Below, piece by piece: positions 34,330 to 44,111 of a DNA stretch of 64,000 nucleotides. Source of the DNA: Muricea muricata (lineage: Eukaryota; Cnidaria; Anthozoa; Malacalcyonacea; Plexauridae); the NCBI GenBank assembly GCA_963855995.1, contig OY979716.1:31550230-31614229 (forward strand), read 5' to 3'. The position numbers were made by a program, and so were the translations under genes. Numbering within the stretch: the stretch's first letter is position 1; every line of letters starts with the position of its first letter. Under the pieces are notes generated by a model, which saw nothing but the letters and a program-made list of their open reading frames with translations, was not told where the DNA came from and ran no database searches.

Positions 34330-34929
34330 ATGGGACAAAAAATCAGTGCCTTGCCAGAAACAGTGGCAAAAAGTGTTGACATTCTTGGCAAACTTTGCAG
34401 TGCTTTTATGCCCCCGCATGAAGCAGCAGCAAAACTGAAAGAATGCGAAGACCAAATCAAACAATTTAGATTCAAGAAATTCAACGAGGACTTTCGCTTC
34501 AAAGCCAAGAAAGGATATTCGAACAAACAATTTCAGGATTTGGTGGCAAAAATGCAGAAAACGTTTGGGCTGAGTGAGAATGAAGTACAATCATTGCTTG
34601 ATGGATTACACACCGACGAAAGCAAAAATATTTTGGAATCCTCTAAGTTTGAAGACGGCAAAGGGAAAATTTATCGCGGGCGGTTTGTTACTGCGCATAA
34701 AAAAAAGAAAATTGATGTAGCTTATGCGATCTACACCTTGGATTTTGAGTTGCCCGAAAAAGACGACCCTAATGGTTTGTGGAGTTGGCTCACAAGATCA
34801 TTGTTTCGCTACAACGCGGAAGCACAAGCGTTGACCTCAGATCAGAAAGATAAATTAAATGAATGGTGCGAAGCGAAAATGCATCATGTCGCTGGGGAAC
34901 GGTTAAGCAATCAAAACGTCAAACGGTAA
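34330..34929 (+). CDS. Intronless gene for a probable N-myristoylated protein
   Basis: A 199-residue open frame starting MGQKISALPE. Gly2 and Ser6 fit the MGxxxS signal for N-myristoylation, which would tether the protein to membranes. The rest is soluble, Lys/Glu-rich and mostly helical. It includes a KLKECEDQIKQFRFKKF stretch and a C-terminal GRFVTAHKKKKIDVAYAIY block that looks like paired beta strands. There is no transmembrane segment or known catalytic motif. A promoter-like NRF-1/ETS pair lies upstream. Lack of introns suggests a small lineage-specific or retroposed family. I do not recognise the family. Confidence 0.68.
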   Translation: MGQKISALPETVAKSVDILGKLCSAFMPPHEAAAKLKECEDQIKQFRFKKFNEDFRFKAKKGYSNKQFQDLVAKMQKTFGLSENEVQSLLDGLHTDESKNILESSKFEDGKGKIYRGRFVTAHKKKKIDVAYAIYTLDFELPEKDDPNGLWSWLTRSLFRYNAEAQALTSDQKDKLNEWCEAKMHHVAGERLSNQNVKR

Positions 34930-37479
34930 CTTATTTTAATAAGTAGTAAACTCGGATATGTGTTTTAACTTTTAAGAACACGCCATTACGAATAAATGCA
35001 ATTAATAACGAAATACAACACTCAGCTACTGAACTGAACAGAACTGCACTGTTAGTAAAATCGTTCTTCTAGATCTTGTTTACAGCGGATCAAATCTTAG
35101 TCGTTAGTCATGGTTTCGAATAATTTTTCGTCAGTATATTAAAATATGTTAGTCTTGCAATATATTGATAACCGCTTAAAGCCTAACACCTTGTAATAAC
35201 AGTGTGTCTGTAAGAATATAGAACGTCGGGTTTCTGACCTGACTTGAAATAGCTGAGTGGCCACTTTTTTTGTCTTTAAAGATGTGTAAATCTTTTCTGC
35301 TCTAATTTTATTTGACCTCAAGCTTGTGTATATGTAATGGTAACTAAAAGAATAAACTTGTGTTGTCAAATGTGTGGTTTAGATTCGGTCAGTCGACCGG
35401 CATAGACATGTCATGTATTAATAAACATGGAAGACATGGAACGGTAGCAAATGATGAGAAATTACAATAGATGTCTATTATTTTGCTAACTTTGCCAGGA
35501 AGAAATGTTTAAAATCCCTGACGACCGTTTCGTTTCAGAATTTACATTTCAGACATGACGATTACATTCAAGGAAAAGTTTGAAAATATTTATATAGTAT
35601 TTGACATAGCGTTCCAAGTATTGGAGTTCCCTTGGCGACCAGAAACCGAAAGCGTTGGCGATTAGACGGAAGTCTTTGAACTCGTCACTTGGCTCTTGCG
35701 CGGTCAAATTCAATATGGTGGCGTTCCGCGCTTCTTAGTCCGCGAACAGATACCATTAGAAGCCAACTATCTAAATAGGAAACGTTTGCATATTAGAAGC
35801 GGCGTGGGTCGTTACGAGTACTTGAGTATAAGCCGAATTATATGTAGGCGTTCTTAGCCCTTTAGTTTGCTTCTATTGGCAAAAGTTGACTCCTCGTAGC
35901 AATTGCTATTCTGAGCAATAAAAAAAAGAACTTATTCTATTTTGAAGTAAATCTCATATTCAAAATTCAATGTATACCCGGTGCCAAAGCTATGTGCGTG
36001 TGGCATTTACATGTATGCTTGTTTCGAAGCAGTTTGTCTTATCGGGATTGTAAGGAGCTCAAAGGCAGTCTTTTATATTAACTGTTTGGACAGTCTTCCA
36101 TAATTGTCATAATTCACGGTTCTTGCGTTAACAAAGGTGAGTTCAGTAAGATAAATGACTCACTCAACAACTATCATCGAACATCCGCTTGCCAGTATTG
36201 GCAATTGGAATCCTTAGTCGGTCCCAACTGCCAGCCGTTTCCCAGCCGCTTAGTATATCAACATGGGGGACTCGGGTGCATTCCTCTATTCAGCTGCAAG
36301 CGCAATATGCGTAGTAAAAAACCAATTTAAAAAAATCAAAGATAGGGAATACTGTGGAGCAATATAGCGATTTACATAAATGTTGCACAGTAAATAACAA
36401 GACTTTAGCGCCATGTTCCCCGAGTTCAAAAAGATAGAAAAAGTTTAATTATTACTCACCTAGACTATCACAATTAACTGCTTAAATTTCACGTTGGACA
36501 CCCGTTCTACGCCACATTACTTTCGGACTCTGTTACAACAATTACGGGATTTATGAACTCTCAAATGAGACTGAGAATGCTATGGTACTTGATAATGACA
36601 CTATCAAACGAATGAATGACTTGGGAATACAAGACCTACAAACTCTCACTGAATCTTTTCAACGTCAGGTATGTGGCATTTCAAATACGTTTGTACATTA
36701 AAATGAATTTCATAAACGAATACAAGGCTTGAATGAATAATTTGACGAGTTTTACAATGATCTACAAACGCTCTTTAATAAGTGTCAATACAAGTGACAT
36801 TTACTGTACATGGCATTTTTACATGACACAAATGTCATGTAAAGACAGAATTCTCCCTATTCTTGAAACATTCGTTTGTCGATGAACATTGATTTAGTTC
36901 CGTAATCTACATAGCTACATCGTGTACTTAAACGTTTGAAAATACAGTCATCGAGGTATAACAGGTATAAGGAGCCATGATACGCAAAAGAGTCAACTGT
37001 GTATTGAAGACCTTATACCCTTGATAAAGGAAAGCAATATATTGTAACGGAAAACTATTCGGACAAACCTCTATCCTTTGATCTTTAAAATGTCAGTACA
37101 AGTTTAGTCGTAATACTCCAACAACAACGTGGCTTACGCTACCATCTAGCGCCATTTGCGCCCGCGTGCATACTAACTTATCATACTTCATGTCCGCGCC
37201 TACGTTTGCTAATGTTCGTTACAATTCTCTCCTTGTTAAAAGAAAGCTATCCTCAACTTTTGGATTTGACAACAAAAACAATGTAAAACAGTTCGCTACA
37301 AGTCTTTCGTTGTTAAAAGAAAGCATGCTGTTCGTGTCTTGGTGACTAGAACAATATAAAAAGGCAGTTCATGATAAATCATAACAAGTAATGTCTAAAT
37401 GTTAAGTAACAGCCAAAAGTTACTTGTCTGAAAGGCTTTGGCAAAGAGTTCTTGGAATATGACCCGATTTAGTAAGTTG
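34930..37479. other. Intergenic, no supported gene
   Basis: No long open frame. A short frame at about 36505-36668 ends at a good donor (CGTCAG|GTATGT) but has no clean acceptor and contains a frame conflict, so it is not called. No repeat structure stands out. Confidence 0.45.
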
Positions 37480-38044
37480 AATTTTTCGCCGTATTCAATC
37501 CTTCGAGATAATGGCCGACACGGCTTGGTAACGAGGTAGAGGGCGGTTGGTGAAAAGCTTTCCATCCTTGGGATTGACATAGGCGGGTTTATAACTACGG
37601 CGGTGAAGGGCGGCGGTAGTGTTGTACGTTCGAAGGAAATAATGGACAGTAACTTAATCGGAGTCGCGAGTCGTTTCTATGGCCTCAGCCAGGTGCCACT
37701 TTGAGCTGTCGTCGGAGTCATTCACTATATATCATATAATCGCCCACGTCGCATTGTAGGGGTGGTGGAAGGGCATTATCAGGTTCTGGTTGAACAGGTT
37801 GCGATGTGTCCGTGGAAGAAGTATCGGCGTACGGGAAGTAACGTGCAAGACGTTGAACGTGCACGGATTGAGGAGCATAAGTGTTCAGATCTTCGATAAC
37901 ATATAACTCGTTGTGCACGCGTTGAACAACTCTAAACGGACCAGTGCGTGAGAAGCTTGGTAGCGAGGCCGACCTGCCGGGAGGGTTTGTAAAGCAGAAC
38001 AAGGTCATTCTCTTGAAGAATAGAGGGATGCTAATGGGAGTCAT
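37480..38044 (-). pseudogene. Ty3/Gypsy integrase C-terminal part (left of the Polinton)
   Basis: The minus-strand segment reads TGPFRVVQRVHNELYVIEDL and ...APQSVHVQRLARYFPYAD, typical of the domain after a Gypsy integrase core. A Pro-rich acidic tail follows. It is the continuation of the integrase at 54958-55432, from which it is separated by the 16.9-kb Polinton. Besides the insertion there is an in-frame TAG and a frameshift within the first 40 codons after the junction, so the Gypsy had already decayed or has continued to decay. Confidence 0.82.
38039..38044. repeat. Polinton target site duplication, left
   Basis: AGTCAT immediately before the left terminal inverted repeat; repeated at 54958-54963. 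Six bases is the duplication length known for Polintons. Confidence 0.95.
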
Positions 38045-38166
38045 AGTAGGTATGGTGCAGGTATAGAACACTTACGTCAGCATTTTTTCAGGAGCTCTTA
38101 CCCGTGTCAGTTAGTTACCAGGCTATGATGTGTATACCGTGGCGCGCGCATGTTGACCGGAAATAC
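38045..38166 (+). repeat. Polinton left terminal inverted repeat
   Basis: 122 bp, the exact reverse complement of 54836-54957 by eye. Starts with AG as is usual for Polintons. Confidence 0.96.
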
Positions 38167-38253
38167 GTGTAAAACTAGAAAAAAACTTGTCTAACTGCTT
38201 TTTAATGCAATACTATAAAAAAGAGGCCGTCGACGAACGAGATAATCAGAATT

Positions 38254-38856
38254 ATGGAGTGTCTACATGGAAAGCCGGCGTCCTCTTCCAAAACTGAAAA
38301 TGGTTTATTTTTCTACTGTGGGCAAAAGCCTAGCTGTAATTTCTTTTGTCCCCAGAATGATTGCAGTTATTTTGAAAATGCTATTACAATGTGGAGAAAT
38401 TCGAACTCGTTACAGCCAAGATGCCACGATCACAAGAAATTGGCTAAAATGCGAGTCGTGAAGGACATTTCTAAACCTAGTTTTGGTCGTTCATTTTTCG
38501 TTTGCTCAGATAAAGAAAAACCATGTTCATTTTGGCAATGGGGCGACGTGATCAGACCCCTATGTTATCATGGTGAGCAATGCTCGACGAGAAAAGTTAA
38601 AAAAGAGGGAATCAATCATGGCCGGTTGTTCTACGTTTGTTCGAAAGGTAAAGAGGAGTCGTGTGGTTACTTCGAATGGCGAGATACGGAGAGAAATGAA
38701 GATCCTTTTGATCCAATTTGCAAGGTAAATTTTAGCATGCCGCCGTCATACGTGTATACGGTTAAAGAAACGGGCGAGCAATTCAAGAGTCATCATGAAA
38801 ACCGCGAACAAGCTTACACAGAATACTTGTCAATCAAAAATCTGGAAAACTGGTAA
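38254..38856 (+). CDS. Triple GRF zinc-finger protein (Polinton left arm)
   Basis: A 200-residue protein, ATG at 38254, the first gene inside the left inverted repeat. It contains three GRF-type zinc fingers: near residues 4-40 (CLHG...GLFFYC...CNFF), 57-97 (CHDH...GRSFFVC...CSFWQWGD) and 103-146 (CYHG...GRLFYVC...CGYFEWRD). GRF fingers in cellular proteins such as topoisomerase III alpha, APE2 and NEIL3 bind single-stranded DNA. A role in replication or end protection of the element is therefore plausible (inference). A second GRF protein lies in the right arm at 51823-52251. The tail after residue 150 has no recognised domain. Confidence 0.85.
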   Translation: MECLHGKPASSSKTENGLFFYCGQKPSCNFFCPQNDCSYFENAITMWRNSNSLQPRCHDHKKLAKMRVVKDISKPSFGRSFFVCSDKEKPCSFWQWGDVIRPLCYHGEQCSTRKVKKEGINHGRLFYVCSKGKEESCGYFEWRDTERNEDPFDPICKVNFSMPPSYVYTVKETGEQFKSHHENREQAYTEYLSIKNLENW

Positions 38857-38953
38857 AACATGTTATGTAAATTTTAAAACTGTTAGAAATTGACATTGGT
38901 ATGAACTTTATCAGTCTTGCATTAACTGTTGAACTGCCAAGTTGTGTTTTAAA

Positions 38954-39382
38954 ATGGCTGCGCGTAAAAGTCTGTCGAAGCTTACTTTACCTACTGATAT
39001 CGGTAATGAAGAGAGATTTCTTAGTCACCGGCAGAGTCTCATACAAGAAAAGCTTTTAAAGTGTTATGCAGAAGAAATAGCATGTGCCATTTCAGTTCTG
39101 GTGGTTGAAAACTGCAATGGATGTATCATTGATCACCCTTCTCAGAGACAACACCCTTGTCTTATGATGGAGAACGAGGAAAGGTTGTTAATGTACTTTG
39201 ACATTGCGTGTTCGAGGGTATCTGAAGCAAGTGTTATGGAAAAATTTATGAACAGTTTGGGTGATATCAAACCGACGGTGAATGGGTTAGAGTTGTTGAA
39301 GTATACCTGTGATGACTGGAGAACTTTATTTTGTACAAATGAGAGACGGGTGCTTAAACAGGAGACTTTAAAGCTTTTGTAA
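38954..39382 (+). CDS. CCHHC protein, left-end paralogue
   Basis: A 142-residue protein; the start is ATG 38954 (MAARKS). It is clearly paralogous to the gene at 54281-54709 at the other end, which is also 142 residues. Shared blocks are EKLLKCYAEE, NGC.IDHPSQRQH.CLMM and KPTVNGLELLKYTC. The middle block has the pattern C-x2-C-x3-H-x4-H-x-C, a plausible zinc site. The rest is helical. An AATAAA follows the stop. The function of the family is unknown to me. Facing positions near both ends suggest an ancestral inverted duplication or a need for two copies. Confidence 0.8.
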   Translation: MAARKSLSKLTLPTDIGNEERFLSHRQSLIQEKLLKCYAEEIACAISVLVVENCNGCIIDHPSQRQHPCLMMENEERLLMYFDIACSRVSEASVMEKFMNSLGDIKPTVNGLELLKYTCDDWRTLFCTNERRVLKQETLKLL

Positions 39383-39581
39383 TTTAAATTTTTCTTTAAT
39401 AAATTCTTTTCTTGTATTATTTATGACGTATATCAATAAGCATGTTTGTTCATATTCATACATTTGAAAAACTGGTTTTTCTGGTTTACATGACTTAAAA
39501 GAGACGAGATCATCATGATCACGTTAGTCTATTTAGTAAGTGTGTTTGTGAACAGTTGGTCTAAAGAACGTGAAGAGAATT

Positions 39582-40049
39582 ATGGCACACCTGTTTAAAC
39601 AAATGTATGAGTGTGAAATTGACTTTGATGCCTTGACTGTTGAGAAACTGATAGATTTTGTGTTCACGGAGATGGTCTATCGTAAGATTCAACAATTGGA
39701 AGAAGAAGCTGCACAGGCCAAACAAGATGACGATTACGGTAGACCGTGGACACGGTTTCGAAAGCGCATTGAGGCCCTCGATGATGAGGAACGCTGGATA
39801 TACTATGCTGAGCGAGCTCTTGATCTGCTAGACCATGATGTTATGTGGAAAGGTGTCGTTGAAGCTTGCAAGATTTTGAAGTATCCTGAACCGTCAGAGA
39901 TCCATAGAGATTACTTCGAGGCACTATTCGATATGACATGTTTCGCTTGGTTTCAGAGGTATTCTGAATTCGAGAGAACAACATTTATCAACAATCTAAT
40001 TGACTATGTTCTATGCGTGTGTAAATTAAAATATAACTACACAGTGTAA
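39582..40049 (+). CDS. Unknown Polinton protein, 155 residues
   Basis: Start ATG 39582 (MAHLFKQMYE). The product is acidic and predicted almost entirely helical. It has a charged segment QQLEEEAAQAKQDDDYGR around residue 45 and aromatic-rich helices near the C-terminus (CFAWFQRYSEFERTTFINN). No known domain, signal peptide or membrane segment. It lies between the CCHHC gene and the membrane-protein candidate on the same strand, with a 16-bp gap to the next start. Real coding is supported by its place in a dense same-strand gene row and by its length in an AT-rich background. Confidence 0.62.
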   Translation: MAHLFKQMYECEIDFDALTVEKLIDFVFTEMVYRKIQQLEEEAAQAKQDDDYGRPWTRFRKRIEALDDEERWIYYAERALDLLDHDVMWKGVVEACKILKYPEPSEIHRDYFEALFDMTCFAWFQRYSEFERTTFINNLIDYVLCVCKLKYNYTV

Positions 40050-40065
40050 TCTACGAAAGAAATAA

Positions 40066-40377
40066 ATGATTTTAAAACGTACTGTTTTGTTGTTTTTCTT
40101 CATTTTATTCTGTCTGCTTGCAAGAGGTAACATGGGAACTTGTCATAGTAAGAGTGATAAAGTCAAAAGAGACAAAAATCATAACAGACAGAAAATGTTT
40201 AAATTTGGTGTAAGTTTTGGCCGTAACGATTTAAATTTGGAAGGTCACTTGCAAATGGGGTACAACAGTAAAACAGTTAAAAACTACGGCCCTGTTGGCA
40301 AGCAGTTAGACCTACCAGAAAATACAACTTCGGTGGTAACTGAACCGAATGATCAATCTACCGAGACAGAAAACTAA
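40066..40377 (+). CDS. Small protein with hydrophobic leader or N-myristoylation start
   Basis: Two starts are possible. ATG 40066 gives 103 residues beginning with a hydrophobic stretch (RTVLLFFFILFCLLARG), a signal peptide or membrane anchor. ATG 40132 gives 81 residues beginning MGTCHSKSDK, in which Gly2 and Ser6 fit the N-myristoylation consensus and Cys4 could be palmitoylated, as in Src-family kinases. The body is basic, then Asn/Thr-rich. Either form would be membrane-bound. The two starts could give two forms with different topology (inference). No homologue is recognised. Confidence 0.58.
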   Translation: MILKRTVLLFFFILFCLLARGNMGTCHSKSDKVKRDKNHNRQKMFKFGVSFGRNDLNLEGHLQMGYNSKTVKNYGPVGKQLDLPENTTSVVTEPNDQSTETEN

Positions 40378-40426
40378 TTTTTATAACACTGGTACACAAT
40401 TCCTTTGTTTCATTTAAAAAGAAGAC

Positions 40427-41518
40427 ATGGCCCAAGCAACAGTTGATGAGTATTTGGAGAGTGTTTATTATAATCCAAAGCGTCCCGGGAGTTTCGGAGG
40501 GGTTGAGAACTTATATCGTGATGTGAAACAAGAGGGAACGTTTAAACTAAGTCGAAAAAAAATTTCAGACTGGTTAATGGGTCAAGATACCTACACTTTA
40601 CATAAACCAGCTCGTGGAAACTTTAAAAGAAATCGTGTTATTGTGGGAGGTATAGACGAACAGTGGCAAATGGATTTAGCAGACATGCAGTCTTTGGAAC
40701 AGTATAATGACGGTTATCGATACTTGCTTGTCTGTATAGATGTATTCTCAAAGTATGCATGGATAGTTCCAATAAAGTCAAAAACTGGACCTACCTTAGT
40801 TGAAGCATTCAAAGTGATTTTATCTTCTGGTAGAAAGCCGCACAAGATTATGACGGATCAAGGAACCGAATTTTTTAACAAATCATTTCAAACACTATTA
40901 AAAAATGAAGATATTCAACTGTTTAATACGTTTAACGAAACAAAGGCCTCCATTGTCGAGAGAGTAATTCGCACGTTTAAGACAAAGATGTGGCGTTATT
41001 TTACTGCAAAGAAAACGATGAGATACCTTGATATGTTACCTGACTTGGTGTATTCTTATAACCATAGTGAACACCGCAGCATAGGAAGACCACCTGCCCT
41101 TGTCAATTCGGAAAATGAAGACGAGGTGTTTCGTACTTTATATCGTAATGTTTTAGATAATGTACAATCTGTAAAATATAAGTTCAAGATCGGCGATCAG
41201 GTTAGAATAAGTAAAATTAAACGAAAGTTTGAAAAAGGATATTTGCCAAACTTTTCAAAAGAAATATTCACTGTAAGCAAAAAAGTACCTCGAAATCCAG
41301 CAGTATATAAACTCAAAGATTATGACGGCGAAGAGCTTAAAGGAACATTTTATGACAAGGAGCTTCAAAAGGTTATCAAACATGATGACATGTATGAGGT
41401 TGAGAAAATTCTTAAAAAGAGGGGAAAGGGGAAAAATGTACAATATCTTGTAAAATGGTCTGGTTACCCAGACAAATTCAATTCATGGGTGCCTGCATCA
41501 GAAATAAATAAAGTCTAA
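40427..41518 (+). CDS. Polinton integrase with C-terminal chromodomain
   Basis: A 363-residue retroviral-type integrase. The core has WQMDLADM (D83), MTDQGTEF (D144) and SIVERVIR (E178) as the likely catalytic triad. The C-terminal 45 residues form a chromodomain, YEVEKILKKRGKGKNVQYLV followed by KWSGYP and SWVP, which in retroelement integrases directs insertion to methylated histones. The enzyme would join element ends to target DNA and create the 6-bp duplication seen here. All catalytic residues are present and the frame is open. The next gene starts 48 bp downstream. Confidence 0.95.
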   Translation: MAQATVDEYLESVYYNPKRPGSFGGVENLYRDVKQEGTFKLSRKKISDWLMGQDTYTLHKPARGNFKRNRVIVGGIDEQWQMDLADMQSLEQYNDGYRYLLVCIDVFSKYAWIVPIKSKTGPTLVEAFKVILSSGRKPHKIMTDQGTEFFNKSFQTLLKNEDIQLFNTFNETKASIVERVIRTFKTKMWRYFTAKKTMRYLDMLPDLVYSYNHSEHRSIGRPPALVNSENEDEVFRTLYRNVLDNVQSVKYKFKIGDQVRISKIKRKFEKGYLPNFSKEIFTVSKKVPRNPAVYKLKDYDGEELKGTFYDKELQKVIKHDDMYEVEKILKKRGKGKNVQYLVKWSGYPDKFNSWVPASEINKV

Positions 41519-41566
41519 AAACAACGTTTGAGCTGTTTTCGTTTTATTTGTTGTGTTATAGTCGTC

Positions 41567-42316
41567 ATGAGTGGAACACATTTTTATCTCACGCTACCTA
41601 GTAATGCATCCTTGAATGAGTTTCCCAATAATAAGACGACAAGTTATCGCGTGAAATTGCCGCAAAGTATTGATTTGGAGGGGGTCTGGGAAGTTGGTTT
41701 GTACTCCATTTCCTATCCAAACACCTGGTACACATTACAAAAAGGTGTGGATACGCACCTCTTTTATGGGGATCGAACCGGTTTGTTTCAGCAAGCCATT
41801 ATGGATTATGGTTACTACCAGTCCATGCAGGAGCTTATCAAAGCTGCGAATAAAGCGTTATCCAGAAACGTTAGCGATAACATCAAGTTGACGTACAATG
41901 CTTTCACAGGAAAAGTGACCGTTCAAATAAAGAACGGGTTTCAGTTTGCTGCAATAAAACCGTTATCGATCATACTTGGTTTTGGAGGAAAAGACGTTAT
42001 ATTAAAAAAAACGACAGAAAGTCCTTACGTGGCAGACTTAACGACCGTATCAACCATCTACGTGTACTGCGACATTGTGCAACCCCAAATCGTTGGAGAT
42101 ACGAGTGCTCAGTTACTCAAAAGCATTCCTGCCGAGGGAACATTTGGTGACATCATTACTAAAACGTTCACAAACATTCAGTATGTACCTATCCAAAGAA
42201 AATTATTCGAGGACGTGGAAATTCTTTTAAGGAGTGACACAGGCGATCCTGTGCCATTTGAACGTGGAAAGGTGGTGACAACACTACATTTCAGACAGCA
42301 CAGTTATTTTTCATAA
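41567..42316 (+). CDS. Penton (minor capsid) protein
   Basis: Start ATG 41567 (MSGTHFYLTLPSNASLNEFP); 249 residues. The opening FYLTLPSN.S...FP.N....Y.VKLPQ.I.LEG.WEVGL..I.YP is the hallmark of the Polinton/adintovirus penton family, a single jelly-roll that occupies the fivefold vertices of the capsid. The rest is rich in beta-strand patterns and ends at LHFRQHSYFS. The next gene (core protein) starts 3 bp after its stop and the major capsid gene follows, forming a morphogenesis cluster. The frame is open. Confidence 0.85.
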   Translation: MSGTHFYLTLPSNASLNEFPNNKTTSYRVKLPQSIDLEGVWEVGLYSISYPNTWYTLQKGVDTHLFYGDRTGLFQQAIMDYGYYQSMQELIKAANKALSRNVSDNIKLTYNAFTGKVTVQIKNGFQFAAIKPLSIILGFGGKDVILKKTTESPYVADLTTVSTIYVYCDIVQPQIVGDTSAQLLKSIPAEGTFGDIITKTFTNIQYVPIQRKLFEDVEILLRSDTGDPVPFERGKVVTTLHFRQHSYFS

Positions 42317-42318
42317 AG

Positions 42319-42771
42319 ATGAATAATCCATACGTACGTTATTATCTTGATCAACAAGGTCACGGTATGACTGTGTTCAGAGGTAGTCCATGGCAATTAG
42401 GTCATGGTCAAATGGGGTATGGACTGGGTGGTCTGTTTCGTAGCATTGCCAGAACGGTCATGCCTATGGTAAAAAGTGGGGCTAAAGCTCTTGGGAATAT
42501 TGCTCTGAACAGTGGTGCAAACTTTATTGGAGATGTTCTCGCTGGGAAAAATGTCAAGGAGGCTGCAAAAGCACGCACCAGGGAAGCCGCTGATGCGACG
42601 AAACAGAAAGCTGTGCAGCGACTGCAAACGTATGCTCAAACAGGAAGTGGAAAACGACGTAAAAAAACCACAGAAAAGAAGAGAGCTAAAAAGAGAAAGA
42701 CATCTACGCCTACTACCAGAAGCAATCCGACCAAGAAACGGAAAACAACTCCTGCAGACATATTTGGTTAA
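42319..42771 (+). CDS. pVI-like membrane-active/core protein
   Basis: A 150-residue protein. The N-terminal half carries GHGM.VFRGSPWQLGHGQMG and GLGGLFRSIARTVMPMVKSG, a Gly-rich amphipathic segment like the membrane-active pVI/pX-type minor virion proteins of adenovirus-like elements. The C-terminal 45 residues are strongly basic (KRRKKTTEKKRAKKRK, TKKRKTTPADIFG), suited to DNA binding and nuclear import. It sits between penton and major capsid, as is usual for these elements. In adenoviruses the equivalent is cleaved by the virus protease and disrupts endosomal membranes; that role here is inferred. Confidence 0.75.
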   Translation: MNNPYVRYYLDQQGHGMTVFRGSPWQLGHGQMGYGLGGLFRSIARTVMPMVKSGAKALGNIALNSGANFIGDVLAGKNVKEAAKARTREAADATKQKAVQRLQTYAQTGSGKRRKKTTEKKRAKKRKTSTPTTRSNPTKKRKTTPADIFG

Positions 42772-42773
42772 AC

Positions 42774-44111
42774 ATGAGTTTTGTACATGCTAAATCACAA
42801 GAGTGCACCAAGAGTGAACTTGATTTATTTTCTGTACCACCAACACAAGTGAGTTTAGAAAAGGGACATTGGGTAGACCACTTGCCGGTGTCCAGTGTTT
42901 CAAATGGCGGACCTATCACGTTCCTCTGTCCGGGAACGGAGGACTATGTAGATTTGGCAAAAACCATCCTGGTGGTTCGAGCAAAAGTAACAAAGGCAAA
43001 CGGAGATGATCTTGACCAGGGCGAAAAAGTAGGCATCGTCAACAATTTCCTACATAGCTTATTCAAACAAGTGGATGTGTTTTTGAAGGGGAAACAGGTC
43101 ACCCAGGCCACGGGGACCTATGCATATCGTGCCTATTTGGAAACGCTCCTCAACTATGGTCCAGCCGCAAAACGGTCTCAATTGACGGCCGCAATGTTCT
43201 ACAAAGACACGAGCACTAAAATGGATACCTCTGATCCAACACTCGCTGGAGACCATGCTGATGTCAACCTTGGCCTCAAGAAAAGGTACGAGTTTAGCAA
43301 AGGAAGCGGTATCATCGAAATGGCTGGACCTATATTTTGCGATGTGTTTATGAGCGAACGGCTTCTTTTGAGCTATGTGGATCTCAAGATACTTATGAAT
43401 CGAAACGTGGACGAGTTTTGTTTGATGGCCTCAGAGGCGGACGCCGATTATAGGGTGAAATTGACGGAGGTTTATCTCAAGATACGTAAAGTGAAAGTCA
43501 ATGCAAGCATATCCATAGCCCACGAGCTGGCATTGAAGAAAGGACCTGCCATTTATCCTGTGAGACGTGTGGAGTGCAAATCTTTCATCATTCCTGCTGG
43601 AAATCCATCATTGAGAAAAGATAATCTCTACAACGGACTTGTGCCGAAAACGATTATCTTTGGAATGGTCGATAGCGCAGCATTCAACGGTGCCTACAAG
43701 AAGAATCCCTTCAACTTTCAGAATTTTACAACATCCTTCTTAGCAATCAGCGTCAACGGAGAAGAAGTACCCTTCAAACCATTACAGCTTTCCTATACTG
43801 CAGCAACCCGCAGATACATCGAAGCCTTCCTTACCTTGTTCTCGGGTACTAGAAAGATGTTTTATGATGTCGGTAACGATATTTCACGTGATGAATTTGT
43901 TAATGGGTTTAACCTCTATAGTGCTGACCTCAGTCCTGACATGTGCGGGTCCTCCGCCCATTTTAACGTGGTCCAACGCGGAAATCTTGCAGTCGACATC
44001 AAGTTCTCTACTGCACCTGCAGTAGCTGTGAGTCTCGTGTGCTACGGTGAATTCGAAAACACTATTCATATTGATTCTGAAAGAAACGTCATCTACGATT
44101 ACGCTGGTTAG
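42774..44111 (+). CDS. Major capsid protein (double jelly-roll)
   Basis: A 445-residue protein starting 3 bp after the core gene. Its features match the Polinton hexon-like capsid: an N-terminal ELDLFSVPPTQ segment, PI.F.CPGTEDYVDL, ...NNFLHSLFKQVDVFLKG, and the second jelly-roll region with SFIIPAGN and NPFNFQNF. The length is normal for the family. Trimers of such proteins form the icosahedral shell. No frame break is present. The stop is followed at once by the protease ATG (TAGATG), indicating tightly coupled genes. Confidence 0.93.
   Translation: MSFVHAKSQECTKSELDLFSVPPTQVSLEKGHWVDHLPVSSVSNGGPITFLCPGTEDYVDLAKTILVVRAKVTKANGDDLDQGEKVGIVNNFLHSLFKQVDVFLKGKQVTQATGTYAYRAYLETLLNYGPAAKRSQLTAAMFYKDTSTKMDTSDPTLAGDHADVNLGLKKRYEFSKGSGIIEMAGPIFCDVFMSERLLLSYVDLKILMNRNVDEFCLMASEADADYRVKLTEVYLKIRKVKVNASISIAHELALKKGPAIYPVRRVECKSFIIPAGNPSLRKDNLYNGLVPKTIIFGMVDSAAFNGAYKKNPFNFQNFTTSFLAISVNGEEVPFKPLQLSYTAATRRYIEAFLTLFSGTRKMFYDVGNDISRDEFVNGFNLYSADLSPDMCGSSAHFNVVQRGNLAVDIKFSTAPAVAVSLVCYGEFENTIHIDSERNVIYDYAG

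Noticed and set aside
36505-36668. Possible exon ending at CGTCAG|GTATGT, faintly like a channel extracellular region
   Set aside because: An in-frame stop lies just upstream, no good acceptor fits the frame, and no neighbouring exon was found.
41528-41566. Upstream extension of the penton frame
   Set aside because: It would need a TTG start; ATG 41567 gives the conserved family N-terminus.
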